Source of the DNA: Melitaea cinxia
Lineage: Eukaryota > Arthropoda > Insecta > Lepidoptera > Nymphalidae
Assembly (NCBI RefSeq): GCF_905220565.1
Contig: NC_059409.1
Span: 5,029,501-5,093,500 of the forward strand
Reading direction: 5' to 3'
DNA: 64,000 nucleotides
The notes beneath the pieces were generated by a model, which saw only the letters and a list, made by a program, of their open reading frames with translations, did no database searches and had not been told where the DNA came from. The position numbers and the translations under genes are program-made. Each line of letters opens with the position of its first letter. Within the stretch, counting starts at the first letter, position 1. Of this stretch, positions 43,394 to 54,509 are shown piece by piece.

Positions 43394-43787
43394 TTATAGA
43401 TTAAGTTCAGCCCATCGCAGTCCACTGCTGGACATGGCCTCCACAAGTTTGCGCCAAAAATGGCGTGAACTCATGTGTGTTGCCCATAGTCACCTCGCTG
43501 GGCAGGCGGGTTGGTGACCGCAGGGCTTTCTTTGTCGCACCGAAGATGCCGCTGCCCGTTTTCGGCATGTGTATTTCAAAACCAGCAGTTGGATGGTTAT
43601 CCCGCCATCGGTCGACTTTTTATGTTCCAAGGTGGTAGTGGAACTGTGTTATCCCTTAGTCGCCTCTTACGACACCCACGAAAAGAGAGTGGCTATAGAA
43701 GTAAGATATATAGAAGTAAGATAATATATATAGAAGGGTGGCTATATTCTTTACTGCCGTAACCACACAGCTATATTATAGATTAAG
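43394..43787 (-). mobile_element. RTE-tailed SINE (family S), full-length, inverted
   Basis: The insert at 43406-43775 is bracketed by a perfect 12-base duplication, TTATAGATTAAG (43394-43405 and 43776-43787). On the minus strand it starts 'gctgtgtggttacggcagta' and ends at the tail with 'tccagcagtggactgcgatg'. Its 5' boundary coincides with those of the copies at 17995 and 59261. It contains a local duplication 'atatatagaag' at about 43705-43735. The 83-codon frame inside is incidental. Confidence 0.9.
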
Positions 43788-43884
43788 ACGATAAATAAAT
43801 TATTGATATTCACGGTTTAAATTTTTTCATATAAGTAATATTGTACCTACGTAATAATAATAATTCATAGATATCGCTATCGCT

Positions 43885-43930
43885 TCAGTCTACCGCAGTC
43901 CACCGCTGGTTAAAGGTCTCCCCTAGTCCC
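43885..43930 (-). repeat. LINE 3' tail fragment
   Basis: 'taccgcagtccaccgctggt' on the plus strand is the inverse of a LINE tail similar to those above. Confidence 0.5.
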
Positions 43931-44180
43931 AATTCTTAGATGTTTAATGTACCTATATTTTTATTAACTTAGAGTTATTTTTTAAATAAGATATTGTATA
44001 AATTTACAGTAAAAAACTATACTAATAATGATACAAAGCTGTATAAACCATTAAAATGTTTTTAATTTACAAAGTTGCAAGAATTCTGGAAACAATTCTT
44101 CATTAAATCGCTATTCTAATTAGGTACCTACTTTCAGATTTTAAAAACTAAAGCAATTGCTTTTTCACTAACGATATTAT
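43931..44180. other. Intergenic spacer
   Basis: Nothing recognised. Confidence 0.4.
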
Positions 44181-44325
44181 TGAAGTAAAACTTTACGCAC
44201 GTTTGACTTGGGGATTGAGTCGGTGAATGCATGAAGAGAGCATTATGAAAAGTGTGATCGGGCGAGGCAAACGGAAGTTGAAAGGGAAATATAAGTTAGA
44301 CGGAGCAAAACAAGAAAGAAAAATA
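44181..44325 (-). repeat. Dispersed repeat family B, copy 3
   Basis: The inverse of 6078-6235: 'tgaagtaaaactttacgcac' at the left end, 'gtgtgatcgggcgagg' in the middle. Confidence 0.65.
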
Positions 44326-45467
44326 AAAACGAGTGTGTCTTTATTGATTATATATTTTTAAAAGTTCAGCAATATATATCAATAGGTATATCTGATTTGT
44401 ACCATAACTATCTGTAAATATTTAGTTGTTAAGTTGAGAATTGCAAATATGTATAATTCAAATAAATAAATAAAAAATAGATATGTATAAGTCATTATTG
44501 TCTGTTTTTCAATCAGCTTAAAAAGTGCAGAAGCTTAACTCTTGTATCATCAAAGTATTTAACGAAGTAATTTCTAGTAAATGTTAATATTTTAATCTGT
44601 AGACAATTTGCGTAATGCGTCCTCTCCGCCCGCATCTATTCCCTGCCTATACGACAATACATGTAACTCTCACCCTACACAATTTTCTTACGTTCCTTTA
44701 AACGCTTTATTATCTCTGTTTTCCTGGTACTTTCAGTTAAGATCCCACATAATGTTAAATACAACTTTGATAAAGCGATTTTTTTCTTTTGGTAGAAAAA
44801 CTATTACTGCGAGCCCTTTATCAACGCATCTAATTCGTATTTTTTTAAAGCAGTTTAAATTTTGATTATTATGTCGGTAAGATAGAAAAATATCATTTAT
44901 ATTTCATCTTTAACTTTAATTCTTAATTATTTATAATACAAAGTATAAAATTCATTCACTTTTCATGTAATAGCTTATTATTAACTTCTTATTTTTTTTA
45001 TATAATATATTAAATATACATTAAAGTTATATATTACAAGTACCCGCAAAGTATTTTCTCACAAAGTAGGTTCTCAAATTACTTTCATATTTTAATATAA
45101 TAAATAGCATTTAAATTTAATTTTAATTAAAGTGAAAATGTAAAAAATACACAAAAAATTACTACTTATAATCTACAATAACTATATAAAAAGTTATAAT
45201 AAACAATTAGGTATTTTAAAAGTTTATCTGTTTCAAAACATTAGCGTGTATTTTTTAAATAATAGAAAAAAGGAATAATAAACCATATTAAAAATAAAAA
45301 TTATAATCTGTTGACTTTTTGCATTGGACTTAACATTATTTTTCAATCGCGGGATCAAATGATATGAGATTATATTTTCTACCTGTGTGACAGGCATAAC
45401 AATTACAGAACTTTTTTAATAGGACGCCGACGTGGCATTTTTTGGATGGAACTACAAATTAATATTA
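44326..45467. other. AT-rich intergenic stretch
   Basis: Nothing recognised. Confidence 0.45.
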
Positions 45468-45708
45468 GGGGCCTGTTTCACCAGTTCATAAAGTTTATCC
45501 GGGACATACGTTACGTATAGACTTTAACAGTAGGAGGTAGAATAGGCTATTAGGACCTGTTTCGTCTAAATAAATAAAGTAAAAATTTAGATTCATATAA
45601 ATATAGTGGAATTAAACGGTAACAAGGAATAATATATCACACGTTTTTACTGTTCGATACCGTCATCCATCAAATAGCGTTATGCACAACCGGTAAAATA
45701 GGCTCTTA
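45468..45708. mobile_element. Candidate MITE with degenerate terminal inverted repeats
   Basis: The left end 'gggcctgtttcaccagtt' and the inverse of the right end 'gagcctattttaccggtt' match at most positions. Flanking bases are TTA on both sides (approximate), suggesting a PIF/Harbinger-type element. About 240 bp, non-coding. Confidence 0.55.
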
Positions 45709-46064
45709 ATGTCTTTGTTACAGAAAATGACAATGTGGCAGTAATAACTAACGACGACACTATACATAATTATAATTTGAATACGTTTAGAAATTTATGA
45801 CATGTTATGAAGGATCTTTTATTCATTCATTGTTTTGTAGCTATTTTAAATATAGTTTTATTATCCAATCATATAAAAGTAATTAAATACTACGCAACTA
45901 TAAAAATTTTAGTGATCTTTTCCATTAGCTATGGTTAAAATTTATAAATTTTGAATTTTTGTTATATTTTTATTAGTTACATATATAAATACAATAAAAG
46001 AGTGATTTTGTCTGATTGAGAACTGTACTAATCTCTTATTGCCAATCTCATATACTCGTCTATA
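45709..46064. other. Intergenic spacer
   Basis: Nothing recognised. Confidence 0.4.
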
Positions 46065-46395
46065 TTAATAAACTGTGCCCGCGACTTCGTTCGCGTGGAA
46101 TTTAACAAAATAATTATTGTTCAGCTCACCGTTATAAGAAAAAATAAAAAACTAAAATAAAAGTAGCCTAATTTATTCGTTATTACATCAGCTATTTGCC
46201 AGTGAAACAAACAAACAAACAGACAGACAGACAAACAATCAGATTGACAGACCGACAGACAGTCAGTCAGACAGACAGACAGGCAGACAAACGCAAATTA
46301 TAAAAAATGTTATTTTGGTATATGTACCGTGAATTTAGTAAAAAACGGTTATTTTAATATTGTAAACAGACACTCCAATTTTATTTATTTGTATA
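46065..46395 (-). repeat. Dispersed repeat family F, copy 2, with (GACA)n tract
   Basis: On the minus strand the right-hand end reads 'cacgcgaacgaagtcgcggg', a Helitron-like terminal hairpin. A (GACA)n / (AAAC)n simple repeat fills about 46205-46290. It shares its other half with 37700-37975. Confidence 0.6.
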
Positions 46396-46399
46396 GATA

Positions 46400-46640
46400 A
46401 ACGGTTCACGTTCCACGACCCCCTTTACAAGCATAAACAAAGAAACACAATATATACACTTCAAGCTATTTGAATACTGTCTCAGGGGGTCTAGAAAATA
46501 TATAACACACAAGCGCATACGGCCTATAACGTAAAACATTACCATGACCCATACGAATATTTGTCACTCGCGGGCATCGAACCCGCGATCGCTAACGCAT
46601 CATTAAGTTGCTATGACCACTGCTCTAAAGTGTCATCAGA
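46400..46640 (-). mobile_element. tRNA-derived SINE
   Basis: On the minus strand the head has 'gagcagtggtcatagcaact' and a well-formed T-arm, GCGGGTTCGATGCCCGC (within 46568-46587). The A-box-like and B-box elements are spaced as in a tRNA. The body continues left to about 46400. No full cloverleaf acceptor stem, so it is not called a tRNA gene. Confidence 0.7.
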
Positions 46641-47028
46641 ATAATAAAATTGTAGTCAAGATAAATTTTACTGCGTAAGACTCTTAGACCATCACGGACT
46701 CATAGAGTTGAAGGAGTAATCATAAACTAACATCGATTAAATCGTGCAAATAGCTAAATATATCTCTATACATACACGTGTATGTCTTGTAATGAAATAG
46801 ACATTGCGTAAAAACCGATTCTTATAACGCAGAGTGATTCATGACAAGGTAAATTGAGCATAATTATTGTATCTGTTAGCATTTTGGGGAAGTACTCTTC
46901 ATTCAATACCGTTTGTGAAACGAGTAGAAATTATTATTAATCTGAATTGATTATAAATATATAAATATGTTTAATATACGTACACGGTCGTCTGATCCCA
47001 AGGTATCCCAAGCTATCTAAGGTATAAT
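46641..47028. other. Intergenic spacer
   Basis: 'acacggtcgtctgatccca' at 46983-47001 is a fragment of SINE family D. Otherwise nothing. Confidence 0.4.
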
Positions 47029-47230
47029 GAGAGGGCACAGGAGGATATATCCTGCACAAAATATGGAGCAAGCCGTTCGTGTAAATACCTCAACATTACA
47101 GAAAATCACAGCTAAATAACAATGCTCTCGAGTAGTGTTGTGTTCCTGTGGTGAGTAAGGTGACCAGTTTCTAGGGTAGGGTCGAGGATAGGGCCAGCAG
47201 TGCGCTTGCGATGCTTCTGGTGTTGCAGCC
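47029..47230 (+). repeat. Dispersed repeat family E, copy 3
   Basis: It shares 'gagcaagccg', 'cacagctaaataacaatgct', 'tgttcctgtggtgagtaagg' and 'gcgatgcttctggtgttgca' with the other copies. Confidence 0.75.
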
Positions 47231-47646
47231 TTTATAATAATAGCTAACTATTATCCATTCGTTGGAGAGTAAAAAGTAGAACAAACAAAAGTTTGTCGGT
47301 AAGCGATTGTTGAAGTGCTTAGTCTAAATTTTAAATGATTGAGTATTAAAAAGTGTTGAAACAACAAATTTATATTTCGATCACATGTATTTAATTTATA
47401 ATTCGAATACTGCAAAGCATATAATTGCGAACTGTCATAATTGGTGGACAAAAACATGGATTGGTATTATAGCAATTCAGAATTGAACGGTGTATAAAAA
47501 AAAAAAACTACAAAATAACAATGTCTACAATGTAGTGACATACATATACTCGTATATGTCTTAGTAATATGTTAGTTTCGATTGTACAATCCGCTACCAT
47601 TTTAGAAAACACTTCGTTTTTGGATCATCGAGCCGGATTACTAGCC
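47231..47646. other. Spacer before the BEL/Pao element
   Basis: The 5' LTR of the BEL element was looked for here by comparison with 52788-52946 and not found. Confidence 0.4.
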
Positions 47647-48217
47647 CTAGCCAGGGTTTTTTTTTTGTGAGAGTCGGCATCGACGTGATGGCGGATTGTC
47701 ATCGATGGTGCCAGTGGAGCCCTGGAGTTCTGAGCCAGGGATTTTAGCCAAGAAGACTGGCAGTGGCGTCAGCAGTATTGGAGGGAATGAGAGAGGAGCA
47801 GCTGATGACGTCACGGAGACGACCCATGAAAACATGACCAGATCCAGAAGTTAGAAGATAGTTTAGTGAGTGAAGTGCCGATAAACTGTAAGTACTTGTC
47901 TAATCTTGATAATAATTGCCAAGCTGAAGTGGACCTTAAGTCAAACAAGATCATAACATTAAAATCATAATTTGTGAATGGACATAGACTAATAATTGCA
48001 GAAAAGTGAACTGACGGGTACCTATGCTAAAAATTGTTTATATCCTAAATTGTCAAACATTTAGAAAAATCGATGTTTAGAATATTGACTTAGAAAAAAT
48101 TGTGTGAAGTTATTGAACATTGAAGATTTGTATTGTTTTGTTACTAGTAATATTTGTAATAATTGAAAACTAACCTATTTAAAATATTTATGTCATTTGT
48201 GTCATTTAAGGATTGCC

Positions 48218-48595
48218 ATGGAAACGTTTAATAAACTTCAGGAGAATAATAAAGAACTTATCTCTAAAGGTAAAATCAACTTTAGGAAATCACGTAAAGA
48301 TCGTATTTCAGTCTCATATGTTGAAACGCGTTTAGAAGCTTTAGAGAATCAGTGGCAATCGTTTTGTGACATACATCGGCAAATAATTACAGAGATTGGT
48401 AAGAATGAGTTGGGAACTTCTAGTTATTATAAGAATTCAATTTATGACCAAACCGAAAATATATACTTTGATTATAAAACAGAATTAAAAGATGTTTTAA
48501 ATACATTAAAAACTAAAGTTAAATCTGTAGCAGAAACTTCAATGGTATCGAACATTAAAGATACATCTAATTGTTTTGTAAAATTGCTGGATTAG
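48218..48595 (+). pseudogene. BEL/Pao gag N-terminal fragment
   Basis: From ATG 48218 the frame reads METFNKLQENNKELISKGKI, then RLEALENQWQSFCDIHRQII, which has the spacing of aromatic and acidic residues found at the start of BEL gag (DUF1759-like). It stops at 48595, about 126 codons, far short of a usual gag, and is followed directly by protease sequence in another frame. The zinc knuckles and most of gag have been deleted. A codon frame from 48197 adds seven residues but is probably not used. Confidence 0.7.
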
Positions 48596-49092
48596 TTTCT
48601 TCAGCAACCACATCACAAGGAGTAACTAAAGTAGATACCTGTTATTCAAATAGTTGTAGCCAAGTCCTCCTGGCTACAGCTATTGTGGAAGTAGAGTCTC
48701 GAACGGGTAGTATTGATTTAATTTATAGATGTTTGTTGGATCAAGGCTCACAGGCTTCGTTTATCACGGAGTCGGCGGTCCAAGCCCTTGGACTGAAGAA
48801 AATTCCCAACAAGGTTCACATTTCTGGAATCGGATGTAGAAATGAGTCTTTAGCGTCTATGTCAGTAGTTGAAATCAAACTAAAGTTAATTCATAATCCG
48901 CAATTCACTTTGGTCGTCAAGGCCCATGTACTAAGCAAACTGACATCTTTTCTTCCCTCAAAGAAAGTAAATGTTGAGTTGTGGCTCGAACTAACAAGCT
49001 TGAAGTTAGCTGACCCGAAGTTTGACGTACCAAATAAAATAGACTTGTTACTTGGCGCAGAAGTGTATGGTCAGATTTTAGTTAAAGGTTGA
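48571..49092 (+). pseudogene. BEL/Pao aspartic protease region
   Basis: Contains CLLDQGSQASFITESAVQAL and LLLGAEVYGQILVKG, the two conserved motifs of the BEL protease (DUF1758-like; DQGS as active site, LLLGAD-type second motif). The flanking gag and polymerase parts are in other frames. The TGA at 49090-49092 interrupts what should be a continuous pol. Confidence 0.8.
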
Positions 49093-49154
49093 CTTGATAA
49101 GTCAAGGGTCCTCCCGAGTGTCCCGTAGCCCAGAACACCCAGCTGAGATGGATC

Positions 49155-49535
49155 TTGTCTGGTCAAATCCACTCAGGCAAAAGTCAAAGTTCAGAGTCGT
49201 GCCAAGGAAATACTATTGTTGTCAGCATGCACACCCAGTGCAATGACAATGATCTTTGGAGAAAGTTCTGGAAATTAGAGGATGTTCCAATTAAGAAGAA
49301 AATGCTCACTGAAGATGAGCAGAAATGTGAGGAGATTTTTTATAATACAGTGACCAGAGATGATTGCGGACGATATATTGTGAAGCTTCCCTTTCGCGAC
49401 GTCAACCCAGTCTGTAAAAACGGAAATTTTAGAGAAATTGCAGCTAAAAGACTGTATCAACTAGAAAAGAAATTATCAAAAAATACAGAATTTAAAAAAC
49501 AATATGCACAAGTAATAAACGAGTATGCGCGATAA
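49155..49535 (+). pseudogene. BEL/Pao segment between protease and reverse transcriptase
   Basis: It reads SGQIHSGKSQ, VVSMHTQCNDNDLWRKFWKL and GRYIVKLPFRDVNP, conserved linker motifs leading into the BEL reverse transcriptase. Out of frame with the sequence on both sides; the downstream frameshift is within 49516-49535. Confidence 0.75.
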
Positions 49536-49842
49536 ATCAGATGTGGTGTATTTGCCACACCATGCCGTAGTACGTAATGATAAGGTAACATCTAAGGTTA
49601 GAGTAGTCTTTGATGCATCCTGCTTTGGAACTAATGGTGTAAGTCTAAACAATGATCTGTTGGTTGGCCTGTCTCTCCAAAATACTTTGAGGCATATCGT
49701 TATGCGATGGCGCAAACATCCTATTTGTTTTGTAGCAGACATCGTTAAGATGTATCGATAGGTGAAGGTAAACCTGGAGGATGCAGATGAGTTCCAGCGT
49801 ATCTTGTAGCGCGATGAATCTGGAACAGTACAACATTACAGA
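49525..49842 (+). pseudogene. BEL/Pao reverse transcriptase N-terminal part with two stops
   Basis: VYLPHHAVVRNDKVTSKVRV then VFDASCFGTNGVSLNNDLLV and ICFVADIVKMYR are the fingers and first-aspartate motif of the palm. Two TAG codons, at 49759-49761 and 49807-49809, then break the frame that otherwise continues into the long ORF. Each could have come from a single transition. Confidence 0.85.
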
Positions 49843-52536
49843 ATGTTACGTGTTACTTTCGGAATTGCGTCTGCACCTTACCTTGCCGTTAGAGTTCTGC
49901 AGCAAGTAGCCTACGATGAAGGTGTAAATCGTCCTGCTGCTGTGGAGAAAATTATAAATGATTTTTACATGGACGATCTTATGACTGGTCGCCAAACGGT
50001 TGAAGAATGCCTGAAAATAAAAAATGAAATTAGTAGCATACTGGGTAAGGGAGGATTTCAATGGCAAAAATGGGCAAGCAATAATAAGGAGTTTATGGAA
50101 AAAATAGGACAGAGAAAAGAAGAGAAGGAGTCTAGGGTTAAAATAGGGGCAGGAAAGGAATCAGAAGCTATTCAGAAAGTGTTAGGACTTACCTGGAATA
50201 GTAGCACAGACGAAATTGAATACAGTGTCCAATTACCACAGTTAGAATTTCCAGTAACAAAGAGGAAAGTATTTTCGGATATTTCGCGTTTGTTCGACCC
50301 TTTAGGGTGGATGGTTCCAACTATTATTACTTCCAAAATCTTTATTCAAAAACTTTGGATATCAGGTATAGATTGGGATCATGAACTTCCACCTCATTTG
50401 TTACAAGAATGGCTTACTTACCGGTCAGATCTTGCAAAACATAACAATTTCCGCATTCCTCGATGGATGCACACAAATGTTGATGATAAAGAAGTAGAGC
50501 TGCATGGATTCAGTGATTCATCAAATCGGGCCTATGCTGCAGTTGTATACACTCGCATTATAGATAAGAATAATGAAGTGCATGTGAATCTTGTCACATC
50601 CAAGACCAAGGTTTCTCCAATTAAACAAGTCTCCATCCCTCGCTTGGAGCTCTGCGGAGCTCAGCTTCTTGCCAAGCTCATTTTGGAGGTTTCGGAGATA
50701 TTGGAGATTCCTAAAGAAAAAATTCACGCTTGGACAGACTCTTCCGTGGTACTTGCGTGCCTCAGTAGTCATCCAAGTAAATGGAAAACATTTGTTGCCA
50801 ATCGTACTTCGGAGATCTTGACAATTTTAGATCGAAGGCAATGGGCACACGTAAAATCTAAAGACAACCCAGCTGATTGTGCATCAAGGGGTGACAAAGA
50901 TTATGAAAATTTAAGCTTGTGGAAACATGGTCAATCTTGGCTAAGTGAATGTACTATCAACTACAGTCCACAAGAAGAAGGCCAAGATACCAAACTGGAA
51001 GAAAGAGATAAAAGACTTTGTCATACGGTAAATAATATTGAGTTAGAAGAAGAACTATTTACAAGATTCTCAACGCTCCGAAAACTAATTAGAACGATCG
51101 CTTATTTGAGACGTTATTTTAAATGGTTACATTCCTCTCGTAAAATTGTTTTTCCTAGTTATCTTACAAGTCTAGAGTTAAACAAGGCATTGGAAAAATG
51201 TATAATTTACTTTCAGAAGAAGTTCTTTGCTTGTGACATCGTGAGTATTATTAAAATTAAATCGGTAACTAAGAAGAGTAAACTTGTGTCTCTTAACCCT
51301 TTCATAGATAGTAATGGTTTGTTAAGAGTTGAAGGACATTTGCGGACTGCTGAGCTAAGCGATGACATGAAACATCCAATTTTGATTCCACGTAACTCGC
51401 ATTTAGCACAACTCATTATCGCAGATACACACGAAGGAACTCTTCATGGAGGCCCACAGCTAATGCTTAGTTTTATTAGGACGAAGTACTGGATCGTTGA
51501 TGCTAAGAATTTGGTCAAGCTATATGTGAGAAAATGCGTTACGTGTATACATCATGCCCCTCCATCAAATCAACCCATTATGGGTCAGTTACCTGCGTCT
51601 CGAGCAACAGCAGACAGACCTTTTCGTCAGACCGGTGTAGATTATGCAGGACCCATTGCAATAAGAACCACAAAGGGTAGGGATCATCGCTCTACTAAAG
51701 GTTATATTTGCCTCTTTATATGTATGGCTACTAAGGCTATACATCTTGAAGCTGTCAGTGATATGAAATCTGAAGGATTTATAGCCGCATTTAAGCGTAT
51801 GGTGGCTAGGCGAGGTCACGTTTCAGATTTGTGGAGCGATAATGGTTCTAATTTTGTTGGAGCTGAAAAGGAAATTAAAAATTTGCTTTTGAAAGAGAGA
51901 TCAAGTGTATCTGTGGAGATAGCCAATTGGCTTTCGGATAACGGCACTACTTGGCATCGTATTCCACCTTACACTCCACATTTTGGTGGATTATGGGAAT
52001 CAGGCATTAAATCAACGAAGCACCACCTGAAAAGAGCGATTGGGAACTCAACTCTGACGTTTGAGGAGTTGAGTACAGTTCTTTCCCAAATTGAGGCATG
52101 TCTTAATTCAAGGCCATTGACTACTTTAAGTGATAACGCACAGGATCCGTTTCCACTTACACCCGGACATTTTCTTGTGGGAGAACCTCTTCTACTTGTT
52201 CCAGATGATAATTATGAGAAGTCAACAATAGCTAGTCTCCGAAGATGGCAGTTGGTACAGCGAATGACCCAGTACTTCTGGCGACGGTGGTCAAATAAGT
52301 ATCTATCTCATTTCCTACACCGGTATCGTTGGAATCGTCACTCTCCTGAGCCAAAAATCGGAGACGCAGCCTTAGTTAAAGAAGAAAATCTTCCACCAGC
52401 CAGATGGTTTTATGGAATAATTGTTAACAAACACACTGGTCAGGATAATGTTACGCGTGTTGTAAGTTTGAAATGCAAAGGCATTATCATCAAAAGACCT
52501 ATTTCAAAAATTTGTATTTTACCTATTAATAATTAA
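49843..52536 (+). CDS. BEL/Pao polymerase: RT C-terminus, RNase H and integrase, 897 codons open
   Basis: Residue numbers from M1 at 49843. Reverse transcriptase palm with FYMDDLMTG (YMDD at 42-45). RNase H with HGFSDSS (His221, Asp225), SIPRLELCGAQ, AWTDSSVVL and ADCASRG. An HHCC zinc-binding region about 505-560 (SHLAQLI, HEGTLHGG, CVTC). Integrase core D600 (GVDYAGP), D666 (WSDNGSNF), E719 (GLWESGIK). Then PLTPGHFLVGEP of the C-terminal DUF5641-type domain, ending at TAA 52536. M1 is an arbitrary internal methionine; the real protein began far upstream. All catalytic residues I can see are intact, but the stops upstream mean that it cannot be made from this copy as one protein. Confidence 0.9.
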   Translation: MLRVTFGIASAPYLAVRVLQQVAYDEGVNRPAAVEKIINDFYMDDLMTGRQTVEECLKIKNEISSILGKGGFQWQKWASNNKEFMEKIGQRKEEKESRVKIGAGKESEAIQKVLGLTWNSSTDEIEYSVQLPQLEFPVTKRKVFSDISRLFDPLGWMVPTIITSKIFIQKLWISGIDWDHELPPHLLQEWLTYRSDLAKHNNFRIPRWMHTNVDDKEVELHGFSDSSNRAYAAVVYTRIIDKNNEVHVNLVTSKTKVSPIKQVSIPRLELCGAQLLAKLILEVSEILEIPKEKIHAWTDSSVVLACLSSHPSKWKTFVANRTSEILTILDRRQWAHVKSKDNPADCASRGDKDYENLSLWKHGQSWLSECTINYSPQEEGQDTKLEERDKRLCHTVNNIELEEELFTRFSTLRKLIRTIAYLRRYFKWLHSSRKIVFPSYLTSLELNKALEKCIIYFQKKFFACDIVSIIKIKSVTKKSKLVSLNPFIDSNGLLRVEGHLRTAELSDDMKHPILIPRNSHLAQLIIADTHEGTLHGGPQLMLSFIRTKYWIVDAKNLVKLYVRKCVTCIHHAPPSNQPIMGQLPASRATADRPFRQTGVDYAGPIAIRTTKGRDHRSTKGYICLFICMATKAIHLEAVSDMKSEGFIAAFKRMVARRGHVSDLWSDNGSNFVGAEKEIKNLLLKERSSVSVEIANWLSDNGTTWHRIPPYTPHFGGLWESGIKSTKHHLKRAIGNSTLTFEELSTVLSQIEACLNSRPLTTLSDNAQDPFPLTPGHFLVGEPLLLVPDDNYEKSTIASLRRWQLVQRMTQYFWRRWSNKYLSHFLHRYRWNRHSPEPKIGDAALVKEENLPPARWFYGIIVNKHTGQDNVTRVVSLKCKGIIIKRPISKICILPINN

Positions 52537-52947
52537 GTTGAGAAACTGAGATAATGTGCATTTTAGATATTTAGGTTAGCTTTGTTTAAGTTTATTGAAG
52601 ATTTGTTTATTTAAGTTGAGTTATATTAGAGAAGCTTGAATTACTTATACTGAATATTAGTTAAATTTGTGTACACATTGTTTATAAGTTAATTTATAAT
52701 TGCTTGCATTTCACCCACAATGGATTAGACTTTGTCAAATTGTCTGGATTAATTTCTTATGAAGTGTTCGGTCCATGGTGGGCGCAATGTATACATATAC
52801 ATTAGTTTAATTGGTCACTAATAGATGGCGGTACTTGTATTTTGAATCACGCTAATGTTTGGATTTTTCTAAAACTTAAGAATAAAGGTACCGAAGAGAC
52901 TTTTCAAAAATAGGTATTTGAATAAAATGTTTTTGTCTCGCTGCATG

Positions 52948-53068
52948 CCGACTTCAAAATTATAAAATAATTATTTAATCATTTCTGATTAACTAAATCA
53001 AAATACGAATTACTTTGTACTAAGTAAATTTATTTTCACTTTTTAGATTCCTTTTTGAAGTCAGTTTT
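52948..53068. repeat. Small inverted-repeat element beside the BEL 3' end
   Basis: 'ccgacttcaaaa' at about 52949 pairs with 'tttttgaagtcagt' at about 53052-53066. About 120 bp of AT-rich DNA lies between. The termini resemble those of family A ('accgacttc'). Confidence 0.5.
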
Positions 53069-53528
53069 TTTTTATTTAATTTTTTCTGCATCGTATTGCT
53101 GTGACTCGGCTTACTATTATTGAATTTCGTAAACTACTTATTATTATGTTTTATTATTTTGACTTGGATACTCTTTGTGACTTGATACATGACTATATAT
53201 TTGTGGGTAATTATCGAAATACTTAGGTACTTTATTTATGAATTAAGTATGTAATTACATGGTTGAGGTGTGTCTAAGAATGGGTATTGAGATACATACA
53301 TAATTATAGTGTATACATGTAGCATATAGTATAAGTGTAAGTATAGTATATATATGTAATGTAGTACATACATAGTATAAAACGTTTGTCTTAGTACCAA
53401 TATAATTTATAATGTCTTATGTTTATCGCAGTTTAAATACATAGGTATAGATTATATGTTTTAATCAACATATAATTGCGGCGATATAACAATGGTTAAA
53501 AATAATATTCTAATTTAAAAAAAAAAAA
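53069..53528. other. AT-rich spacer
   Basis: Degenerate TATAGTA-type simple sequence at about 53330-53390. Nothing else recognised. Confidence 0.45.
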
Positions 53529-53655
53529 CAAGAAAAGTCGCCTGCGTGAAGAACAACTATTAGAAAGTCAACTGAAAAGGCTGGAACAAAATAAAAATTT
53601 AATAATTACACAAAGATAGCTAAATAAATCACAACAATTTCACACATTATGTGTA
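53529..53655 (+). repeat. Left direct repeat R1, coding-like
   Basis: About 80% identical to 54510-54640. One frame reads SRLREEQLLESQLKRLEQNK before stopping, with Leu and Glu spaced as in a coiled coil. The parent protein is not recognised. Confidence 0.6.
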
Positions 53656-53689
53656 CTGAACACTTACAAAAATCATGAAGGCGGCTTTT

Positions 53690-53930
53690 TACCCGACTGC
53701 CAAGGAAGGGTTATGTTTTTCGCGCGTATCTTGTATGTATGTATGTTTGTATGTAATATTCTTTACTACCTCATATTTCCAGAACCACTGAACGGATTTA
53801 CATAATTGATCGTTCGGATTGGTATCGTTAGGTTCGTCTTAGCTGCCCAAGTGTTCTTAGATAGGTGACATTAAAAAAAAAATCAAACATGGCAGCTGCG
53901 CGAAGCCATTGTAGTTAATGAAAAAAATAT
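53690..53930. repeat. Transposon fragment between R1 and the helicase fragment
   Basis: It starts near 'acccgactgccaaggaaggg', includes a (TGTA)n tract and 'ccactgaacggatttacata', phrases typical of lepidopteran repeats with 'ccgactgccaaa' starts. Confidence 0.5.
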
Positions 53931-54304
53931 TTTTTTCTCGAATACTACAATATGGGTATCAAATTGAAGGGCACAATCCAAGGATTTTAAAAAGGTATAT
54001 CATGATTATTATTACCGTAATACTAATAAATAAATACAATATTAAAGTTTAAAAAATGTGGACTTTGCTCTTTCCCACGCCTATGCCATGCCAAACTCGC
54101 CTCCTAGGCGACGATCAACTTCGGGGTGTAGCCTTTCTAATAAAATACAATGGTTAAAAAAAAACATACAATTAAAATTACAAATAAAAATTAATAAATG
54201 TCACATCAATTTACAATTACATTAAAAAATAAATATCAAATACATAATACCAAATACAAACAAATAATTTTAATAATAATTTCATTATATTAAAACTAAT
54301 AGTT

Positions 54305-54479
54305 GTCGACTTAAGCAGTCACCTATTTGCTAAAGGTCAGGTTTACGTTGCTTTGAGCAGAGTGAGATCTTTCTCCGGGCTTGCTATCAGTTCTCTTGAC
54401 CATAAAAAAATTACTTAATCAACCACATGATGTAAACTGTTTTAATGAATTGAACCGATTACGTAATTTGTCTGACTAA
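54305..54479 (+). pseudogene. Helitron PIF1-like helicase C-terminal fragment
   Basis: The frame from 54305 reads VDLSSHLFAKGQVYVALSRV, RSFSGLAISSLDHKK; GQVYVALSRVR is helicase motif VI of PIF1-family helicases, and the whole ending is typical of Helitron RepHel proteins. A +1 shift at the A7 run 54404-54410 ends this frame in a stop; the next frame continues LLNQPHDVNCFNELNRLRN to TAA at 54477-54479. Only the last roughly 58 codons survive, with no Rep part seen. Confidence 0.8.
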
Positions 54480-54509
54480 AAAGACATAAATAAAATAATA
54501 ATTTAAAAG

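Larger units (their letters stand above)
47647..52946 (+). mobile_element. Decayed BEL/Pao LTR retrotransposon
   Basis: The element runs + strand with gag fragment, aspartic protease, reverse transcriptase, RNase H and integrase in the BEL/Pao order. A leader of about 550 bases (47647-48200) precedes the first ORF. Most of gag is missing; at least two frameshifts and two in-frame stops interrupt the rest. After the stop at 52536 the purine-rich GGTGGGCG (about 52778-52785) and TGTATACATATACA (from 52788) look like a polypurine tract and 3' LTR start; an LTR ending near 52946 (TGCA) is a guess. No matching 5' LTR was found, so the copy is truncated, rearranged or old. The left boundary is approximate. 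Confidence 0.85.

Noticed and set aside
46203..46290. GACA repeats considered as a CRISPR-like or satellite array
   Set aside because: It is a simple tetranucleotide tract without spacers, and this is a eukaryotic genome.
46566..46632. Possible tRNA gene on the minus strand with a good T-arm
   Set aside because: No closing acceptor stem could be drawn, and SINE-like sequence continues beyond it.
48718..48760. DQGS in the BEL protease considered as a broken active site
   Set aside because: As far as I know DQGS variants are common in this protease family, so it is not taken as a lesion; a family alignment would settle it.
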